Positions 1 to 8,323 of a stretch of DNA of 47,448 bases are shown in pieces. The first letter of the stretch is position 1, and every line of letters begins with the position of its first letter. The translations under genes were made by a program, and so were the position numbers. Source of the DNA: an uncultured Collinsella sp. (lineage in GTDB: Bacteria > Actinomycetota > Coriobacteriia > Coriobacteriales > Coriobacteriaceae); NCBI GenBank assembly GCA_959601045.1, contig CAUGNZ010000016.1, positions 1-47,448 of the forward strand, read 5' to 3'. The notes beneath the pieces were generated by a model, which saw only the letters and a program-made list of their open reading frames with translations, was not told the origin of the DNA and made no database searches.

Positions 1-5
1 AACGA

Positions 6-47
6 CTAGTCATTCAAGAACGTCCCCAGTGACTGGCCAATGACTAG
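6..47. repeat. Palindromic intergenic repeat, AGTCATT family (copy 1)
   Basis: CTAGTCATT at 6-14 is the reverse complement of AATGACTAG at 39-47. The interior contains AAGAACGTCCCCA followed by GTGACTGG. The same block, with C/T and G/A changes, recurs at 37860-37891 downstream of gltD. It lies just past the 3' end of the HAD gene on the minus strand. No promoter or T-run is evident, so it is a dispersed palindromic element rather than a clear terminator. Confidence 0.6.
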
Positions 48-886
48 GCGAGGGCGGCCATGATGGTGCGGGCGACGCCGTCGTGGTCGTTGTCGAACTC
101 GGTGATGGCGTCGGCGGCGTCGCGGTCTTCGGGCTCGCCGTTGACCATGGCCATGCCGTGGCCTGCTGCCTGCAGCATGGGAATGTCGTTGATGTTGTCG
201 CCGAACGCCCAGGCGTCGGCGAGACGCTCGCCCAAGTGCTCGCATAGCCACGTGAGGGCCGTTCCCTTGGTGGCGCCCTCGCCCATGACCTCGATATTCA
301 TGGCGTACGAACGTGTGACCTCAATGCCTCCGAGCGTGTCGAGCTCCGCCGCGATGGCGTCGCGATCGGCCGGGTCGTGCCAGTACATGGCGATGCGTTC
401 GAGCGTCTCGACCTCGTCGATCTTGCTGTCGATATTCATGTCGATCGGTGTTCGTGTGCGCTTGAGCGAAGCCGCGATGTGGGGGTCGCCGCCGCAGAAT
501 TCGTCCAGGCGCGTGTAGAGCGAGCGGGGGAGGAAGCACTGCCCGTCCGCGAAGATATCGAAGGTCACATCGTGGCCGGCGGCAATGCGATGGATGCGGT
601 GGGCAATGCCACGGTCGAGCGGACGGCTCAAGATGCACGTGGCGCGCGAGGCGTCGGTGGGCGTATCCTCGTCGAGCTGCCAGACGCTGGCGCCGTTGGC
701 ACAGACCGCGTAGTGCACGGCGGGATGGGCGAGAATGGGCTCAAAGATGCCCGACAGTGGACGTCCCGTGCAGGGAACAAACTCGATGCCACGATGTGCG
801 AGCTCGTCGAGCATCGCCCAGGTGGCATCGCTCATTTGCTTATCGCTCGTCAGCAGCGTCCCATCCATATCGGAAAACACAATCAT
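44..886 (-). CDS. HAD superfamily (Cof-type, IIB) sugar-phosphate phosphatase
   Basis: This 280-residue protein starts MIVFSDMDGTLLTSDKQ, which contains the HAD nucleophile motif I (DxDGT) at residues 6-10. Near the C-terminus FGDNINDIPML is motif IV, with the acidic pair that binds Mg2+. The length and the large insertion after motif I fit the Cof/YbiV-like IIB class, cytosolic phosphatases acting on small phosphorylated sugars or cofactors. The exact substrate cannot be read from sequence. AAAGGACC lies a few bases upstream of the ATG as ribosome-binding site. It follows the citrate synthase gene on the minus strand, but the terminator at 912-950 separates them, so it probably has its own promoter or relies on readthrough. 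Confidence 0.85.
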   Translation of the reverse strand: MIVFSDMDGTLLTSDKQMSDATWAMLDELAHRGIEFVPCTGRPLSGIFEPILAHPAVHYAVCANGASVWQLDEDTPTDASRATCILSRPLDRGIAHRIHRIAAGHDVTFDIFADGQCFLPRSLYTRLDEFCGGDPHIAASLKRTRTPIDMNIDSKIDEVETLERIAMYWHDPADRDAIAAELDTLGGIEVTRSYAMNIEVMGEGATKGTALTWLCEHLGERLADAWAFGDNINDIPMLQAAGHGMAMVNGEPEDRDAADAITEFDNDHDGVARTIMAALA

Positions 887-911
887 TTGATGCGGTCCTT
901 TCTACTGGCAT

Positions 912-950
912 AAAAAGCGTGGCCGAGGGCTTGGGTCCCTGGCCACGCTC
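912..950 (-). terminator. Intrinsic terminator of the citrate synthase gene
   Basis: On the minus strand AGCGTGGCC and GGCCACGCT form a perfect stem with an additional partly paired interior, followed by a run of T. It lies 23 bp beyond the citrate synthase stop codon. Confidence 0.8.
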
Positions 951-972
951 GAGTTCTATAACGGTCCGCGTC

Positions 973-2391
973 CTAGCGGTCGGCGAGCGGCTTGTACTCC
1001 AGCGGCTCGATCACCGGACGATAGGCGGGGCGGATGATACGGTGCGCGCAGAAGAGCTCTTCCATGCGGTGTGCCGACCAGCCGGCCATGCGGGCGACGG
1101 CGAATAGCGGCGTAAAGAGCGTTTCGGGCACGCCGAGCATCTTGTAGATAAAGCCTGTGTACAGGTCGATGTTGGCGCAGATGGGCTTGGTCATGCCGTG
1201 GTCGCGCATCACCTGCGGTGCCAGGCGCTCGATGCGCTCGATGAGTGCGAACTCTTCGCCCAAGTCCTTCTTGGCTGCCAGTGAGCGCGCGTAACGGCGG
1301 CACACCTCGGCACGCGGGTCGCTCAGCGTGTAGACGGCGTGGCCCATACCGTAGATGAGACCCGTGCCGTCGAAGGCCTGCTTGTCGAGAATCTTGCCCA
1401 GGTAGGCTGCAACCTCGTCCTCGTCCTCCCAGTTGGAGACATGCGCGCGGATGTCCTCGTGCATAGACACGACCTTGGCATTGGCACCGCCGTGGCGCGG
1501 GCCCTTGAGCGAGCCGATAGCCGCGGCGTAAGCGGAATACGGGTCGGTTGCCGAAGAGGACAGCACGCGGCAGGCGAAGGTGGAGTTGTTGCCGCCGCCG
1601 TGCTCGGCATGCAGCATGAGCATAACGTCGAGCAGCATCGCCTCATCGCGGGTGAATGCCATGCCGCCGCGCAGGACCTGTAGGATGGTCTCGGCGGTGG
1701 AGAGACCGGGCGTGGGGTGCGGCACGTGAACCTCGGAGCCGCGAAGCTTGGCGATCGAGGCCATGTGTGCGAAGGCGGCGATGCGCGGGAGACGTGCGAG
1801 CATGGAAATGGCGACGTCGATTTCGTGCTCGGGCGTGATCACGTCTGGTTCGGCATCGAAGGCGTAGAGCAGCAGCACGGCGCGCTGGAGCACGTTCATG
1901 ATGCTCGACGACACCGTGGTCATAGGGAACTCTTTGACGTACTCGTCGCTCAGATGTCTAAAGGCGCCCAGGCGCTCGCAAAAGCCGTCGAGCTCTTCCT
2001 TGTTGGGTAGCGAACCCGTGATAAGCAGATAGGCGACTTCCTCGTAGCCGTAGCGATTCTCGGCCTGGGCATTGTTGACCAGATCCTCGATGCTGTAGCC
2101 GCGAAGCGTGAGCTTGCCCTGATCGGGCACGACCTTTCCGTCGACCTTGTTGTAGCCGTGCACATCCGAGATGCGAGTGAGGCCCGCGACCACGCCCGAG
2201 CCGTCGGCATTGCGCAGGCCGCGCTTGACATTGTGCTCAACAAACAGGCCCTCGTCATAAGGGTCGGTCGGCAGGCCGTGGTAGAGGTTTTCGCTCTCAG
2301 ACGAAATCTGGCGGCTTGCTTCGTAATCCAAGACCAGACGGCTCAGGTGGTCGTCGAAGCGGTAGTAGATTTTCTTGGCGTCGTAGGCCAT
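973..2391 (-). CDS. Citrate synthase
   Basis: The protein (472 residues from the ATG at 2391) condenses oxaloacetate and acetyl-CoA to citrate in the cytosol. Family landmarks are visible: GMGHAVYTLSDPRA, containing the catalytic His region, HGGGNNSTFACRVLSSSATD with the first active-site His, and GSLKGPRHGGANAKV with the substrate-loop His. In an anaerobic actinobacterium the likely role is supplying 2-oxoglutarate for glutamate synthesis, which fits the gltBD genes in this window. An upstream in-frame ATG at 2412 would add seven residues; I prefer 2391 because family similarity (MAYDAKK) begins there. The ACT-domain gene lies 74 bp upstream on the same strand, so the two may be co-transcribed. 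A methylcitrate synthase activity is not excluded. Confidence 0.9.
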   Translation of the reverse strand: MAYDAKKIYYRFDDHLSRLVLDYEASRQISSESENLYHGLPTDPYDEGLFVEHNVKRGLRNADGSGVVAGLTRISDVHGYNKVDGKVVPDQGKLTLRGYSIEDLVNNAQAENRYGYEEVAYLLITGSLPNKEELDGFCERLGAFRHLSDEYVKEFPMTTVSSSIMNVLQRAVLLLYAFDAEPDVITPEHEIDVAISMLARLPRIAAFAHMASIAKLRGSEVHVPHPTPGLSTAETILQVLRGGMAFTRDEAMLLDVMLMLHAEHGGGNNSTFACRVLSSSATDPYSAYAAAIGSLKGPRHGGANAKVVSMHEDIRAHVSNWEDEDEVAAYLGKILDKQAFDGTGLIYGMGHAVYTLSDPRAEVCRRYARSLAAKKDLGEEFALIERIERLAPQVMRDHGMTKPICANIDLYTGFIYKMLGVPETLFTPLFAVARMAGWSAHRMEELFCAHRIIRPAYRPVIEPLEYKPLADR

Positions 2392-2465
2392 GTGCGCTCC
2401 TCTCCGGGCCATGTGGTGACGTTGCGCCTGGGCGCACGTTGGGCCGTCTCCACGCAGCCTGTTCG

Positions 2466-2753
2466 CTACAGGCGGTACATAAAGTTAAAGACGTCCTCGC
2501 GCTGGATGGACACGTTGACGCCCGAAAGCTCGCCGGCCTCGGCCAGGGCCTTCTGCAGCTCGGCAAAGTCGAGCTTGGACTCGGCGGTGTCGGCCAGCAT
2601 GGTCATGGTGAAGATGTCCTCGATAATGGACTGCGTGATGTCGCGGATGTCGACGTTGGCCTCGCCCAGAACGCGGGTGACGCCGGCGACGATGCCGGGG
2701 CGGTTCTTGCCAAGGACGGTGATGACGATACGGGAGGACGAGATCTCGGCCAT
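2466..2753 (-). CDS. ACT-domain regulatory protein (UPF0237-like)
   Basis: This 95-residue protein is essentially one ACT domain with a C-terminal tail. It begins MAEISSSRIVITVLGKNRPG, the beta-alpha-beta start typical of ACT_6/GcvR-like proteins, and continues GIVAGVTRVLGEANVDIRDI. Such proteins bind small ligands, often amino acids, and act as sensors; no catalytic residues are expected. In many Firmicutes and Actinobacteria the homologue sits beside a DUF711/PFL-family gene, but here the downstream neighbour is citrate synthase. AAAGGGTTTCCC precedes the start as a weak ribosome-binding site. The ligand is unknown. Confidence 0.85.
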   Translation of the reverse strand: MAEISSSRIVITVLGKNRPGIVAGVTRVLGEANVDIRDITQSIIEDIFTMTMLADTAESKLDFAELQKALAEAGELSGVNVSIQREDVFNFMYRL

Positions 2754-2800
2754 GGGAAACCCTTTCGCGTGATTGCGGCGCGCGCGGGGCGCTCCGCTAC

Positions 2801-2823
2801 GGTACAGTGTTCATCATTGTACC
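2801..2823. promoter_or_regulatory. Inverted repeat over the putative ACT-gene promoter
   Basis: GGTACAGTG, five bases, CATTGTACC form a 9-bp inverted repeat with one mismatch. On the minus strand it contains TACAAT, a good -10 for the ACT gene 50-60 bp downstream. This would be a natural operator position, but no regulator can be assigned and a -35 box is not convincing. Confidence 0.45.
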
Positions 2824-2934
2824 TGTCTGGCGCAAAAAAGGCGCGCTCGCTGCGGCGTTACATGCCTGCAACATGAGCGTAAGGGGGAAGGCCGCACGGG
2901 GAAGAGCCGTCTGGCGCGTGTCCGGCTCGTGTTG

Positions 2935-2999
2935 GGTTGATTTCCGATCTCAGCCGAACACATTGAGCGGACAGGCCGTTCCCGCAGTCAGCCGAACGC
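2935..2999. repeat. 65-bp direct repeat, left copy (candidate attL)
   Basis: From GGTTGATTTCCGATCTCAG to CGAACGC this stretch matches 10564-10628 with three mismatches in 65 positions. The two copies enclose the integrase remnant, XRE and DUF2975 genes and the peptide/ABC cassette, as expected for the ends of an integrated element. The integrase remnant ends 150 bp inside the left copy, a usual distance for int and att. A dispersed intergenic repeat is the alternative. Confidence 0.6.
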
Positions 3000-3019
3000 C
3001 TCCGACGGCTGATTCCGAA

Positions 3020-3067
3020 CTGGAAGCGGAGGGCATCCCCGCCCTTCGGTAGGGGATACCGCTCCGC
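3020..3067. terminator. GC-rich hairpin inside the left repeat
   Basis: GCGGAGGGCATCCCC and GGGGATACCGCTCCGC form a long imperfect stem around a GCCCTTCGGTA loop. It follows the left 65-bp repeat, as a different hairpin follows the right repeat. There is no T-run, so it may be a factor-dependent terminator or part of the repeat element. Confidence 0.4.
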
Positions 3068-3149
3068 GGCGCATGCCGCGGGCGGCGCCCCTATCGGACC
3101 ACCGTGACCTCAGTTGGGATGGGCCCAGCACTGCCGCGTACTCGGTGAG

Positions 3150-3875
3150 CTAGAGCCAACTGTTCGTCTTCACGTCGCGTATGGCGATATTTCGGTCGTC
3201 CGGCTCGGTGATGCCGTAGCCGAACGCCTGGAGCGTCTCGATGGACTCCTGGATCCTCTGTTGGAACATTGGACCCGGATCGACCCTCGGCCCGAGGTGC
3301 CCGCGCCAAAGGCACGGCGTGGCGCGCAGCATGTTATGGATTTTGGAGATGGGCTCGATGTCGGCGTAGACGTTGAGCGTCGCCATGGCGTCCTTGTGGC
3401 CGAGGATCGATTGGAGCGCCTTGATATCGCCGCCTTGGCGGATCCACTGCGTTGCGAACGTGTGGCGAAGGCCGTGGAACGTGATCAGCTCATCGTTGGT
3501 GCCCATGAGGCCGTTGGTCTCCGAGAACGTCTTGAACGCCCTGCGGATATAGCTTGTCGTCGCGAAGGTCGCGCCCGGCTCCGACAGGATGTAGCAGTCC
3601 CCGATCTCGACCGCCCCGGTAAGGCCGCGCAAGCGCAGCTTTCCGCAGTCGATCTCGTGGGTCTCCTTCAGGAAGGGGAGTAGGCCGACCGGGTCGATGG
3701 GGATACCCCTGGCGTCATGGGTCTTGGTGTCCTTGATGAACGAACCCATTCCCTTCGCGTACGCCACCGAGTGTCTGATCGAGATCAGGCCCGTCTCGAA
3801 ATCCACATCGCACCACCGAAGGCCGCAGACCTCGCCGATTCGCATCCCCGTGTGCAGGGCGAGTACGACCGCCCT
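3150..3875 (-). pseudogene. Tyrosine recombinase (integrase), C-terminal catalytic fragment
   Basis: The open frame (about 241 residues) starts directly after an in-frame TAG and lacks the N-terminal SAM-like and core-binding domains. The catalytic domain is nearly whole: TGMRIGEVCGLRW carries the first Arg, HGLRHTFATQW the His-x-x-Arg pair, and LGHKDAMATLNVYADI the second His and the nucleophilic Tyr. No ATG lies before MRIGEV, and the usual length is about 380-400 residues, so it is probably inactive. It is in the same frame as the upstream XRE gene, whose stop codon is the only barrier, which suggests a deletion joined the two. It is presumably the remnant of the integrase that inserted this island. 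Confidence 0.8.
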
Positions 3876-4127
3876 CTAATCCTCGGCGGACCAATCGAGT
3901 CCGAACTCCTTTCGGGCATCCTCTTCGCTCATGACTTCGAGAAGGTCTCCGGGTTGGCAACGAAGGGCGAGGCATAGCTGCTCGAGTGTGTTGAAGCGAA
4001 TGCCGCGAATATGCCCTTTTTTAATACGGGACAGGTTCACGGGCGTGGTTCCAATCCTTTCGGCAAGTTCGTTCGAGGAAATCTTTCGCTCGGCCATGAT
4101 CTTGTCGAGGCGAACAATTACGGGCAT
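3876..4127 (-). CDS. XRE-family helix-turn-helix regulator
   Basis: The 83-residue protein is a small Cro/CI-like DNA-binding domain: LDKIMAERKISSNELAERIG, then TTPVNLSRIKKGHIRGI as the recognition helix region, and LCLALRCQPGDLLEVM closing the fold. This is the YozG-like subtype that usually accompanies DUF2975 membrane proteins, and the DUF2975 gene lies 9 bp upstream on the same strand. TAAGGAAA precedes the ATG. It probably represses its own operon and perhaps the divergent peptide operon; the inverted repeat at 4687-4705 between them is a candidate operator (inference). Its TAG stop is in frame with the integrase remnant. Confidence 0.85.
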   Translation of the reverse strand: MPVIVRLDKIMAERKISSNELAERIGTTPVNLSRIKKGHIRGIRFNTLEQLCLALRCQPGDLLEVMSEEDARKEFGLDWSAED

Positions 4128-4136
4128 GGCGTTTCC

Positions 4137-4649
4137 TTACGCAATCTCGTCGGAGTCGAGGTACAGCTCTCGGGCGTACAAGAAGAGCTGGGAAAGCATG
4201 AACAGGACGATGCCGAGAACCAGAGAGGTCCAATCGAATGATGAAGCGATCTCTTGGGCGCCGACGGCCCCCTCGCCGCCAAACATCGAAACGGAGGTTT
4301 TGAGTGAGCCGGCGTAGAGGCTGGTGGCAGCTTGAACAACGAAGAGAATGCCGAGCACCTTCAAGCATGTCGCAGACCCTTTCTTGAAGGGGTCTCCGCT
4401 CTTGATCGTCCACACGAGAACGGCGCTGAGGATGGTCGTAGCGATACCGATGACGGCAGGGACCAATGTCGAGATCGCAAGGGCTGGATACGCGGGGGAG
4501 TCTGCAATTACAGGGTTGTCGAGCACTTCGATTGCTGGCTTTAAGGAGAACGCCACTTGTGCGATGGCGGTGGCGCAAAGGGTCGCAGAGGCTATCGCAC
4601 ATGCGATGCGGAAGGAATGAAGCCGGGGAGTGCGATTGTCGGAACTCAT
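4137..4649 (-). CDS. DUF2975-like integral membrane protein
   Basis: The protein has 170 residues and four predicted membrane helices, roughly residues 14-34, 57-80, 95-117 and 142-163. The organisation, including a C-terminal helix followed by a short charged tail, matches DUF2975 proteins that occur in two-gene operons with small XRE regulators. Function is unknown for the family; sensing of membrane or peptide stress is a guess. CGGAGGTT gives a strong ribosome-binding site. It is divergent from the peptide A gene with a 120-bp intergenic region, so it may belong to regulation of, or self-protection from, the exported peptides. Confidence 0.7.
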   Translation of the reverse strand: MSSDNRTPRLHSFRIACAIASATLCATAIAQVAFSLKPAIEVLDNPVIADSPAYPALAISTLVPAVIGIATTILSAVLVWTIKSGDPFKKGSATCLKVLGILFVVQAATSLYAGSLKTSVSMFGGEGAVGAQEIASSFDWTSLVLGIVLFMLSQLFLYARELYLDSDEIA

Positions 4650-4686
4650 AATAACCTCCGAAGAATTTAAAAAACTCAGGTTACTT

Positions 4687-4705
4687 TTTAACAGTTTATG
4701 TTAAA
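4687..4705. promoter_or_regulatory. Candidate operator between the DUF2975-XRE and peptide operons
   Basis: TTTAACA, GTTTA, TGTTAAA is a perfect 7-bp inverted repeat in the AT-rich divergent intergenic region. TTGACT at 4706-4711 follows immediately and could be a -35 for peptide A, although its -10 is unclear. The size and position suit binding by the adjacent XRE protein; this is inferred. Confidence 0.5.
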
Positions 4706-4769
4706 TTGACTTTGCCGGCAAGTAATCACAGCATACTGCAACCGAAACCCCTCTAGATTGGAGAGGATT

Positions 4770-5135
4770 ATGTTCAGTACTGTTAAGTCGTGTAAGCTCT
4801 TGGTTTTCCTCGGCCTCGCTCTTTGTTTGTTGCTGCCGGGAGCCCCCGCTTTTGCGGATACCCCGATGCCTCCTTCCCATGAGAGCAGCCAGTGTGCCCT
4901 CGTTGAGCCCCTCGGGTATACGGACGACGTCGTCGATACCTACTGGAGCTACAGCTGTCCTCGCGGCGTAAGCGGGCACAGCATCTCGATGTTCAACATC
5001 TCTTACAAGACGATTTCCTACCGAAATGGCTATCGCCGATCCGCGCATCATAGGGAATCCCGCCTCGCTGCAATGTGCTCCTGTGGTGTTCTTGGCACAA
5101 CTGATAAATGGCAATTTGTCTATAGCACCTACTAG
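4770..5135 (+). CDS. Secreted Cys-containing peptide A of the island
   Basis: The start is ATG 4770, eight bases after GGAGAGG; an upstream TTG at 4758 is unlikely. The 121-residue product has a classical signal peptide (KLLVFLGLALCLLLPGAPAFA) with predicted cleavage after AFA at residue 29, giving a mature part of about 92 residues. Four mature cysteines (QCAL, SCPR and the CSC pair) could form two disulfides. The C-terminal half has SYKTISYRNGY and ends QFVYSTY, similar to TYRQLRYNKGY and the end of peptide B at the far side of the cassette. It lacks the GGxW pattern of lactococcin 972, and I recognise no family. Position as first gene before an ABC transporter suggests a bacteriocin or toxin-like secreted peptide. 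Confidence 0.7.
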   Translation: MFSTVKSCKLLVFLGLALCLLLPGAPAFADTPMPPSHESSQCALVEPLGYTDDVVDTYWSYSCPRGVSGHSISMFNISYKTISYRNGYRRSAHHRESRLAAMCSCGVLGTTDKWQFVYSTY

Positions 5136-5140
5136 ATGCG

Positions 5141-5171
5141 AGGAAGGGCCGAGCATTTTGTTCGGCCCTTC
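5141..5171 (+). terminator. Hairpin after peptide A, likely partial terminator
   Basis: GAAGGGCCGA and TCGGCCCTTC form a strong stem six bases after the peptide A stop codon. The T-run is poor (CTGTTCC). It lies between peptide A and the transporter genes and ahead of the preferred permease start, so it could let the peptide be made in excess of its transporter. Confidence 0.65.
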
Positions 5172-5201
5172 TGTTCCGACTGGATGAGGTTAAGGTTGGC
5201 G

Positions 5202-7424
5202 ATGAATATGCTCAAAATCTCGAAGGCGATCTTTAGGTCGCTTCTCTCCTCCAGGTCGCTCTGTGTTGTCGTTGTTGCGTTGATGGTTCTTTGTGCTCTG
5301 CCCGTCTTCAGGAGCGCGGCTGGCATCGACGGACGGGTCGAATACCTCGAGTCGGGAATAACCCGTGTTGAGCAGGAATTGTCAGCATCCTATGCGGATG
5401 CGCTTGTGAATGCGGGGGAGGACGGTGTCTGTACCTCTTCATCAAGCATGCCCGCGCTTCTGTACCCTCTTGCCGCGGGACGTCTTATCTTGGCACCGCT
5501 CTCTCCCCTACTTCCGTTTCTGCAGATATCGGATGGAGAGTACACCTATTATGACGGATCGAAGGAGTACTTGCTATGGGTCGCAACGGCCGTTGCCGTC
5601 TCGTTCCTTGCCGCGCGTCTTAACAAACGTGAAAAGCTCATCATCCAGGCACCGATGGGCGAGCTGGGTAGACTTGTTGCATCGAGCGTATGGGCGAGTG
5701 TTTTTGCAATGCTTGCCGTCCTCGCCATCAATCTTCCAGGGATAATCGCCGCGCTTGTGAAGAATGGCCCGGGCTCGCCGTTCTATCCGATAGGCTACAT
5801 TCAATATGCGACTCCGGTTATCAAACCGGCTTGGCTGGTGTTCGCGCAGACGGCCATCTTGCAATTCTTGGTGGCAGCGTTCATCTCGCTTGTCGTTCAC
5901 CTTGCCGTGAAGATTGCCAATAACCCTACGCTTGGAATCGTGTTCGTATGTGCCCTGATGGGGGTGACGATGGTTCCCGGGTATTACGGAAGATCCATCG
6001 CTTTACGTGAGTTCGCCCTGTTGAATCCCCTTACGTATGCGAACACTGAGTTGACCGTCGGCGCCTATAGCCCGTACCCGACAACGCAGATAGTGAATCT
6101 GCCTGGACTTTGCTTCGAGCGTGGCGCGATTGCCCTCGTATGCGCAATCGGGATCGAGGTGCTGGCAATTAGCCTGCTTTGCGTTGCTGGAAAGAGCGGC
6201 TGCGCGTGCCCGATATCCCCGATTTGTCTTGAGAGAGGTTCCTTCACTGCATCGAGAACGGCAACTCGTTCGAGCGCTTGTGCCTTCGCCGTTGCATACG
6301 TAAGAACGATGGGGAAACTGCTCCTGCGTTCTCCTACCCTCGCCGTATGCGCGATTGCAATGTCGACGACGATGCTGGCCCCGGCTCTGGTCGAGATGTT
6401 TCCTGACGCTGATAACGTTTCCGCTGTTCGGTATAGGGATGGAGAGCTCCGTTCAATAGATCGGTATCTAGAGCAGAACGCTGCGAATATGGACGTCGAG
6501 GGCAAAGCGGCCCTGGAAGACATGCGGGATGCTCTTTCGGGTTTCGTGTACGCGCCTATGCCTGCGGAGGGGTTTCGAAGCCTTGCGACGTACGAGCGCG
6601 CTCGAGGTGAGCTGGGCGCGGCAGATGCGACTCTCCTGCAATCGATCGGAATCGAGCCGGAGACTCCTTCTCGTGCGGAGGCGCGCGCCCTTCTGCTTGA
6701 GTCGATCGCGAGCTTGCCGGACCCCAAGGTTTACGAGTTAAGTACGAAGATGCCCCCATTAATCCTCCTTTCGTATCTCCAGGCAGCGCTTCCCTCCTTA
6801 TTTTTGCTGTTGCCCGTGGTTGTCACATCGCTCGCGTGCACCCACCTGCAGTGTCGTTCCCTTCTGGTTCTCCAGATCCCCGCAACAGCGCATGTGCGTT
6901 TTCTGACGGCTGTTGCGCTGGCTCTCCTGCTTGGCTTGGTGCTGCTTTTGGTGTCGATGGTTCCCGCTGTCGTTGTGTCCGTGATTAAGAACGGTGCGGG
7001 TGGATCGGAGTATCCCGTCGCTCTCATTCGGGCGGGAGCTTCGACAACGTCCACGGTGGGGGAGGCGGTGTTGTGCAGTATTCCGTTGCTGGTCATGGCA
7101 TACGGCGTGATTTCCGTCGTCGCTGCGTTGACAGCAGCGATTAGCCGCAACTCCGTTGTCACCGGAATGGTTTGCGCGGTTCTCTTGGTGTTGGGTTCGT
7201 TGAGCGCTCATGTTGAAAGCGTGGGCATGGGCGTCGCGCTGCTGGCTCCATTCGCCTCGTTTGATCCCGCTTCCCAGGTGGGGACGATTGGGTTCCTTGG
7301 GCGAGGGACGAACGCGATGCCTTTTGGAGAGGTCGTCGGCGCATCGGGCGCTCTGCTGGTGGTCTTGGGCGCCGTATCTCCGTTGATGGTGCGCCTGAGT
7401 GTTCCAAAGATCGAAAGGGGATGA
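5202..7424 (+). CDS. Large ABC permease with two homologous halves
   Basis: The start chosen is ATG 5202 (MNMLKISKAI) after GAGGTTAAGG; the frame opens at 5136, but that stretch contains the terminator hairpin. The 740-residue protein repeats one architecture twice. Each half has an N-terminal helix, an extracellular region of about 60-150 residues and then several helices. The signature VKNGPGSPFYPIGY (Lys187 on) recurs as IKNGAGGSEYPVAL (Lys596 on). The third copy is in the fusion protein (LNGFGQIGYPIAF). It is therefore a tandem fusion of two permease units, enough for a complete transmembrane pore. It uses a TGA stop overlapping the next frame's ATGA, implying translational coupling to the ATPase. 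The substrate is presumably peptide A or B, or it protects against them. Confidence 0.7.
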   Translation: MNMLKISKAIFRSLLSSRSLCVVVVALMVLCALPVFRSAAGIDGRVEYLESGITRVEQELSASYADALVNAGEDGVCTSSSSMPALLYPLAAGRLILAPLSPLLPFLQISDGEYTYYDGSKEYLLWVATAVAVSFLAARLNKREKLIIQAPMGELGRLVASSVWASVFAMLAVLAINLPGIIAALVKNGPGSPFYPIGYIQYATPVIKPAWLVFAQTAILQFLVAAFISLVVHLAVKIANNPTLGIVFVCALMGVTMVPGYYGRSIALREFALLNPLTYANTELTVGAYSPYPTTQIVNLPGLCFERGAIALVCAIGIEVLAISLLCVAGKSGCACPISPICLERGSFTASRTATRSSACAFAVAYVRTMGKLLLRSPTLAVCAIAMSTTMLAPALVEMFPDADNVSAVRYRDGELRSIDRYLEQNAANMDVEGKAALEDMRDALSGFVYAPMPAEGFRSLATYERARGELGAADATLLQSIGIEPETPSRAEARALLLESIASLPDPKVYELSTKMPPLILLSYLQAALPSLFLLLPVVVTSLACTHLQCRSLLVLQIPATAHVRFLTAVALALLLGLVLLLVSMVPAVVVSVIKNGAGGSEYPVALIRAGASTTSTVGEAVLCSIPLLVMAYGVISVVAALTAAISRNSVVTGMVCAVLLVLGSLSAHVESVGMGVALLAPFASFDPASQVGTIGFLGRGTNAMPFGEVVGASGALLVVLGAVSPLMVRLSVPKIERG

Positions 7425-7429
7425 TCTCG

Positions 7430-8170
7430 ATGATTGACCTTCAAACGCTGACGATCTCTTATGGAAAGAAGGTGCTCGTAGATTCGGTGAACGCTGAGTT
7501 TGCCCCGGGTACGGTCTACGGTCTCGTCGCTCCGAACGGGCATGGAAAGACGACGTTGCTGCGTGCGATGGCAGGTTTGCCGGGTCCTCGCGTGGACGGG
7601 AGCATCGTTCTGGATGAGGTGCAGGGTACGGGTGCGAGAGAGGTCCGTTCTATGATCTTCTATGCACCTGGTGAGGGGACGCTGCTGTATCCCGGATTGC
7701 GTGCGGAAGATCACCTCAAGATGGTTTGCGATATGTGGCCGCATGCTCGCGATATCGAAGAGATAGTGGAACAAACGCAGATAGGCGAGTTCGCGAAGAT
7801 GAGGATCCGCACTCTGAGCCAGGGCATGAAGCAGCAGCTTACCCTGGCGATTGCGTATGCGACGGGCGCGCGGTACCTTCTATTAGATGAGCCCATGAAC
7901 GCGCTCGACCCCAGCAGGGTGGACTTGCATTCCGAGATTCTCAGGAAGCTGGCCGATTCTGGTACGTGCATCATCATGTCATCCCACATCTTGGATTCGG
8001 TCGATAGGCTGTGCGATGAGATTCTGTTTTTGAAGGATGGGAGGCTCATTAGAAGCATTCCGCAAGATGATGCTGCGCCGAAGTCTCCTGGATCCCATTT
8101 CGCAAAGCCTGCCGGACGCGCCGAGGGTGCGCTAAGCACGTATCGGCGACTCTACGAAAAGGGCGGGTAG
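7430..8170 (+). CDS. ABC transporter ATP-binding protein of the peptide cassette
   Basis: This 246-residue stand-alone nucleotide-binding domain has Walker A APNGHGKTT, signature LSQGMKQQL, Walker B YLLLDEPMNALDP and the switch His in SSHILD. The usual first Gly of Walker A is Ala, as in the neighbouring fusion protein. LSxGMKQ places it in the ABC-2/antibiotic-exporter (DrrA, CcmA, lantibiotic-immunity) class, not the LolD/MacB class of lactococcin 972 loci. ATG 7430 is well spaced from GAAAGGGG; ATG 7421 overlaps the permease stop and would add three residues. It presumably powers the double permease encoded just upstream. The C-terminal tail after residue about 210 is short and basic. Confidence 0.85.
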   Translation: MIDLQTLTISYGKKVLVDSVNAEFAPGTVYGLVAPNGHGKTTLLRAMAGLPGPRVDGSIVLDEVQGTGAREVRSMIFYAPGEGTLLYPGLRAEDHLKMVCDMWPHARDIEEIVEQTQIGEFAKMRIRTLSQGMKQQLTLAIAYATGARYLLLDEPMNALDPSRVDLHSEILRKLADSGTCIIMSSHILDSVDRLCDEILFLKDGRLIRSIPQDDAAPKSPGSHFAKPAGRAEGALSTYRRLYEKGG

Positions 8171-8323
8171 AAATGCAAGTTAAAAATCTATGTGGCCAAT
8201 GTGATACCGTTGAACCCGCGTATCGATACCGCTCAGCCATTCGCCTCGCCCCCGTCGCACGTATCTTCATCCGGTCTGTTACTTTTAATCTAACGATTCT
8301 TTGAGGAACGTAGGTGCTTCTGA
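8171..8323 (+). other. Intergenic gap inside the cassette
   Basis: These 153 bases contain no credible gene. GTATCGATAC at 8220-8229 is a 10-bp palindrome. TTTGAGGAACGTAGGTG just before 8324 supplies the ribosome-binding site of the fusion gene. A secondary promoter is possible, but no convincing -35/-10 pair is visible. Confidence 0.4.

Noticed and set aside
5136..5201. Upstream start of the double permease at 5136
   Set aside because: The added residues overlap the terminator hairpin and lack a ribosome-binding site; ATG 5202 has one.
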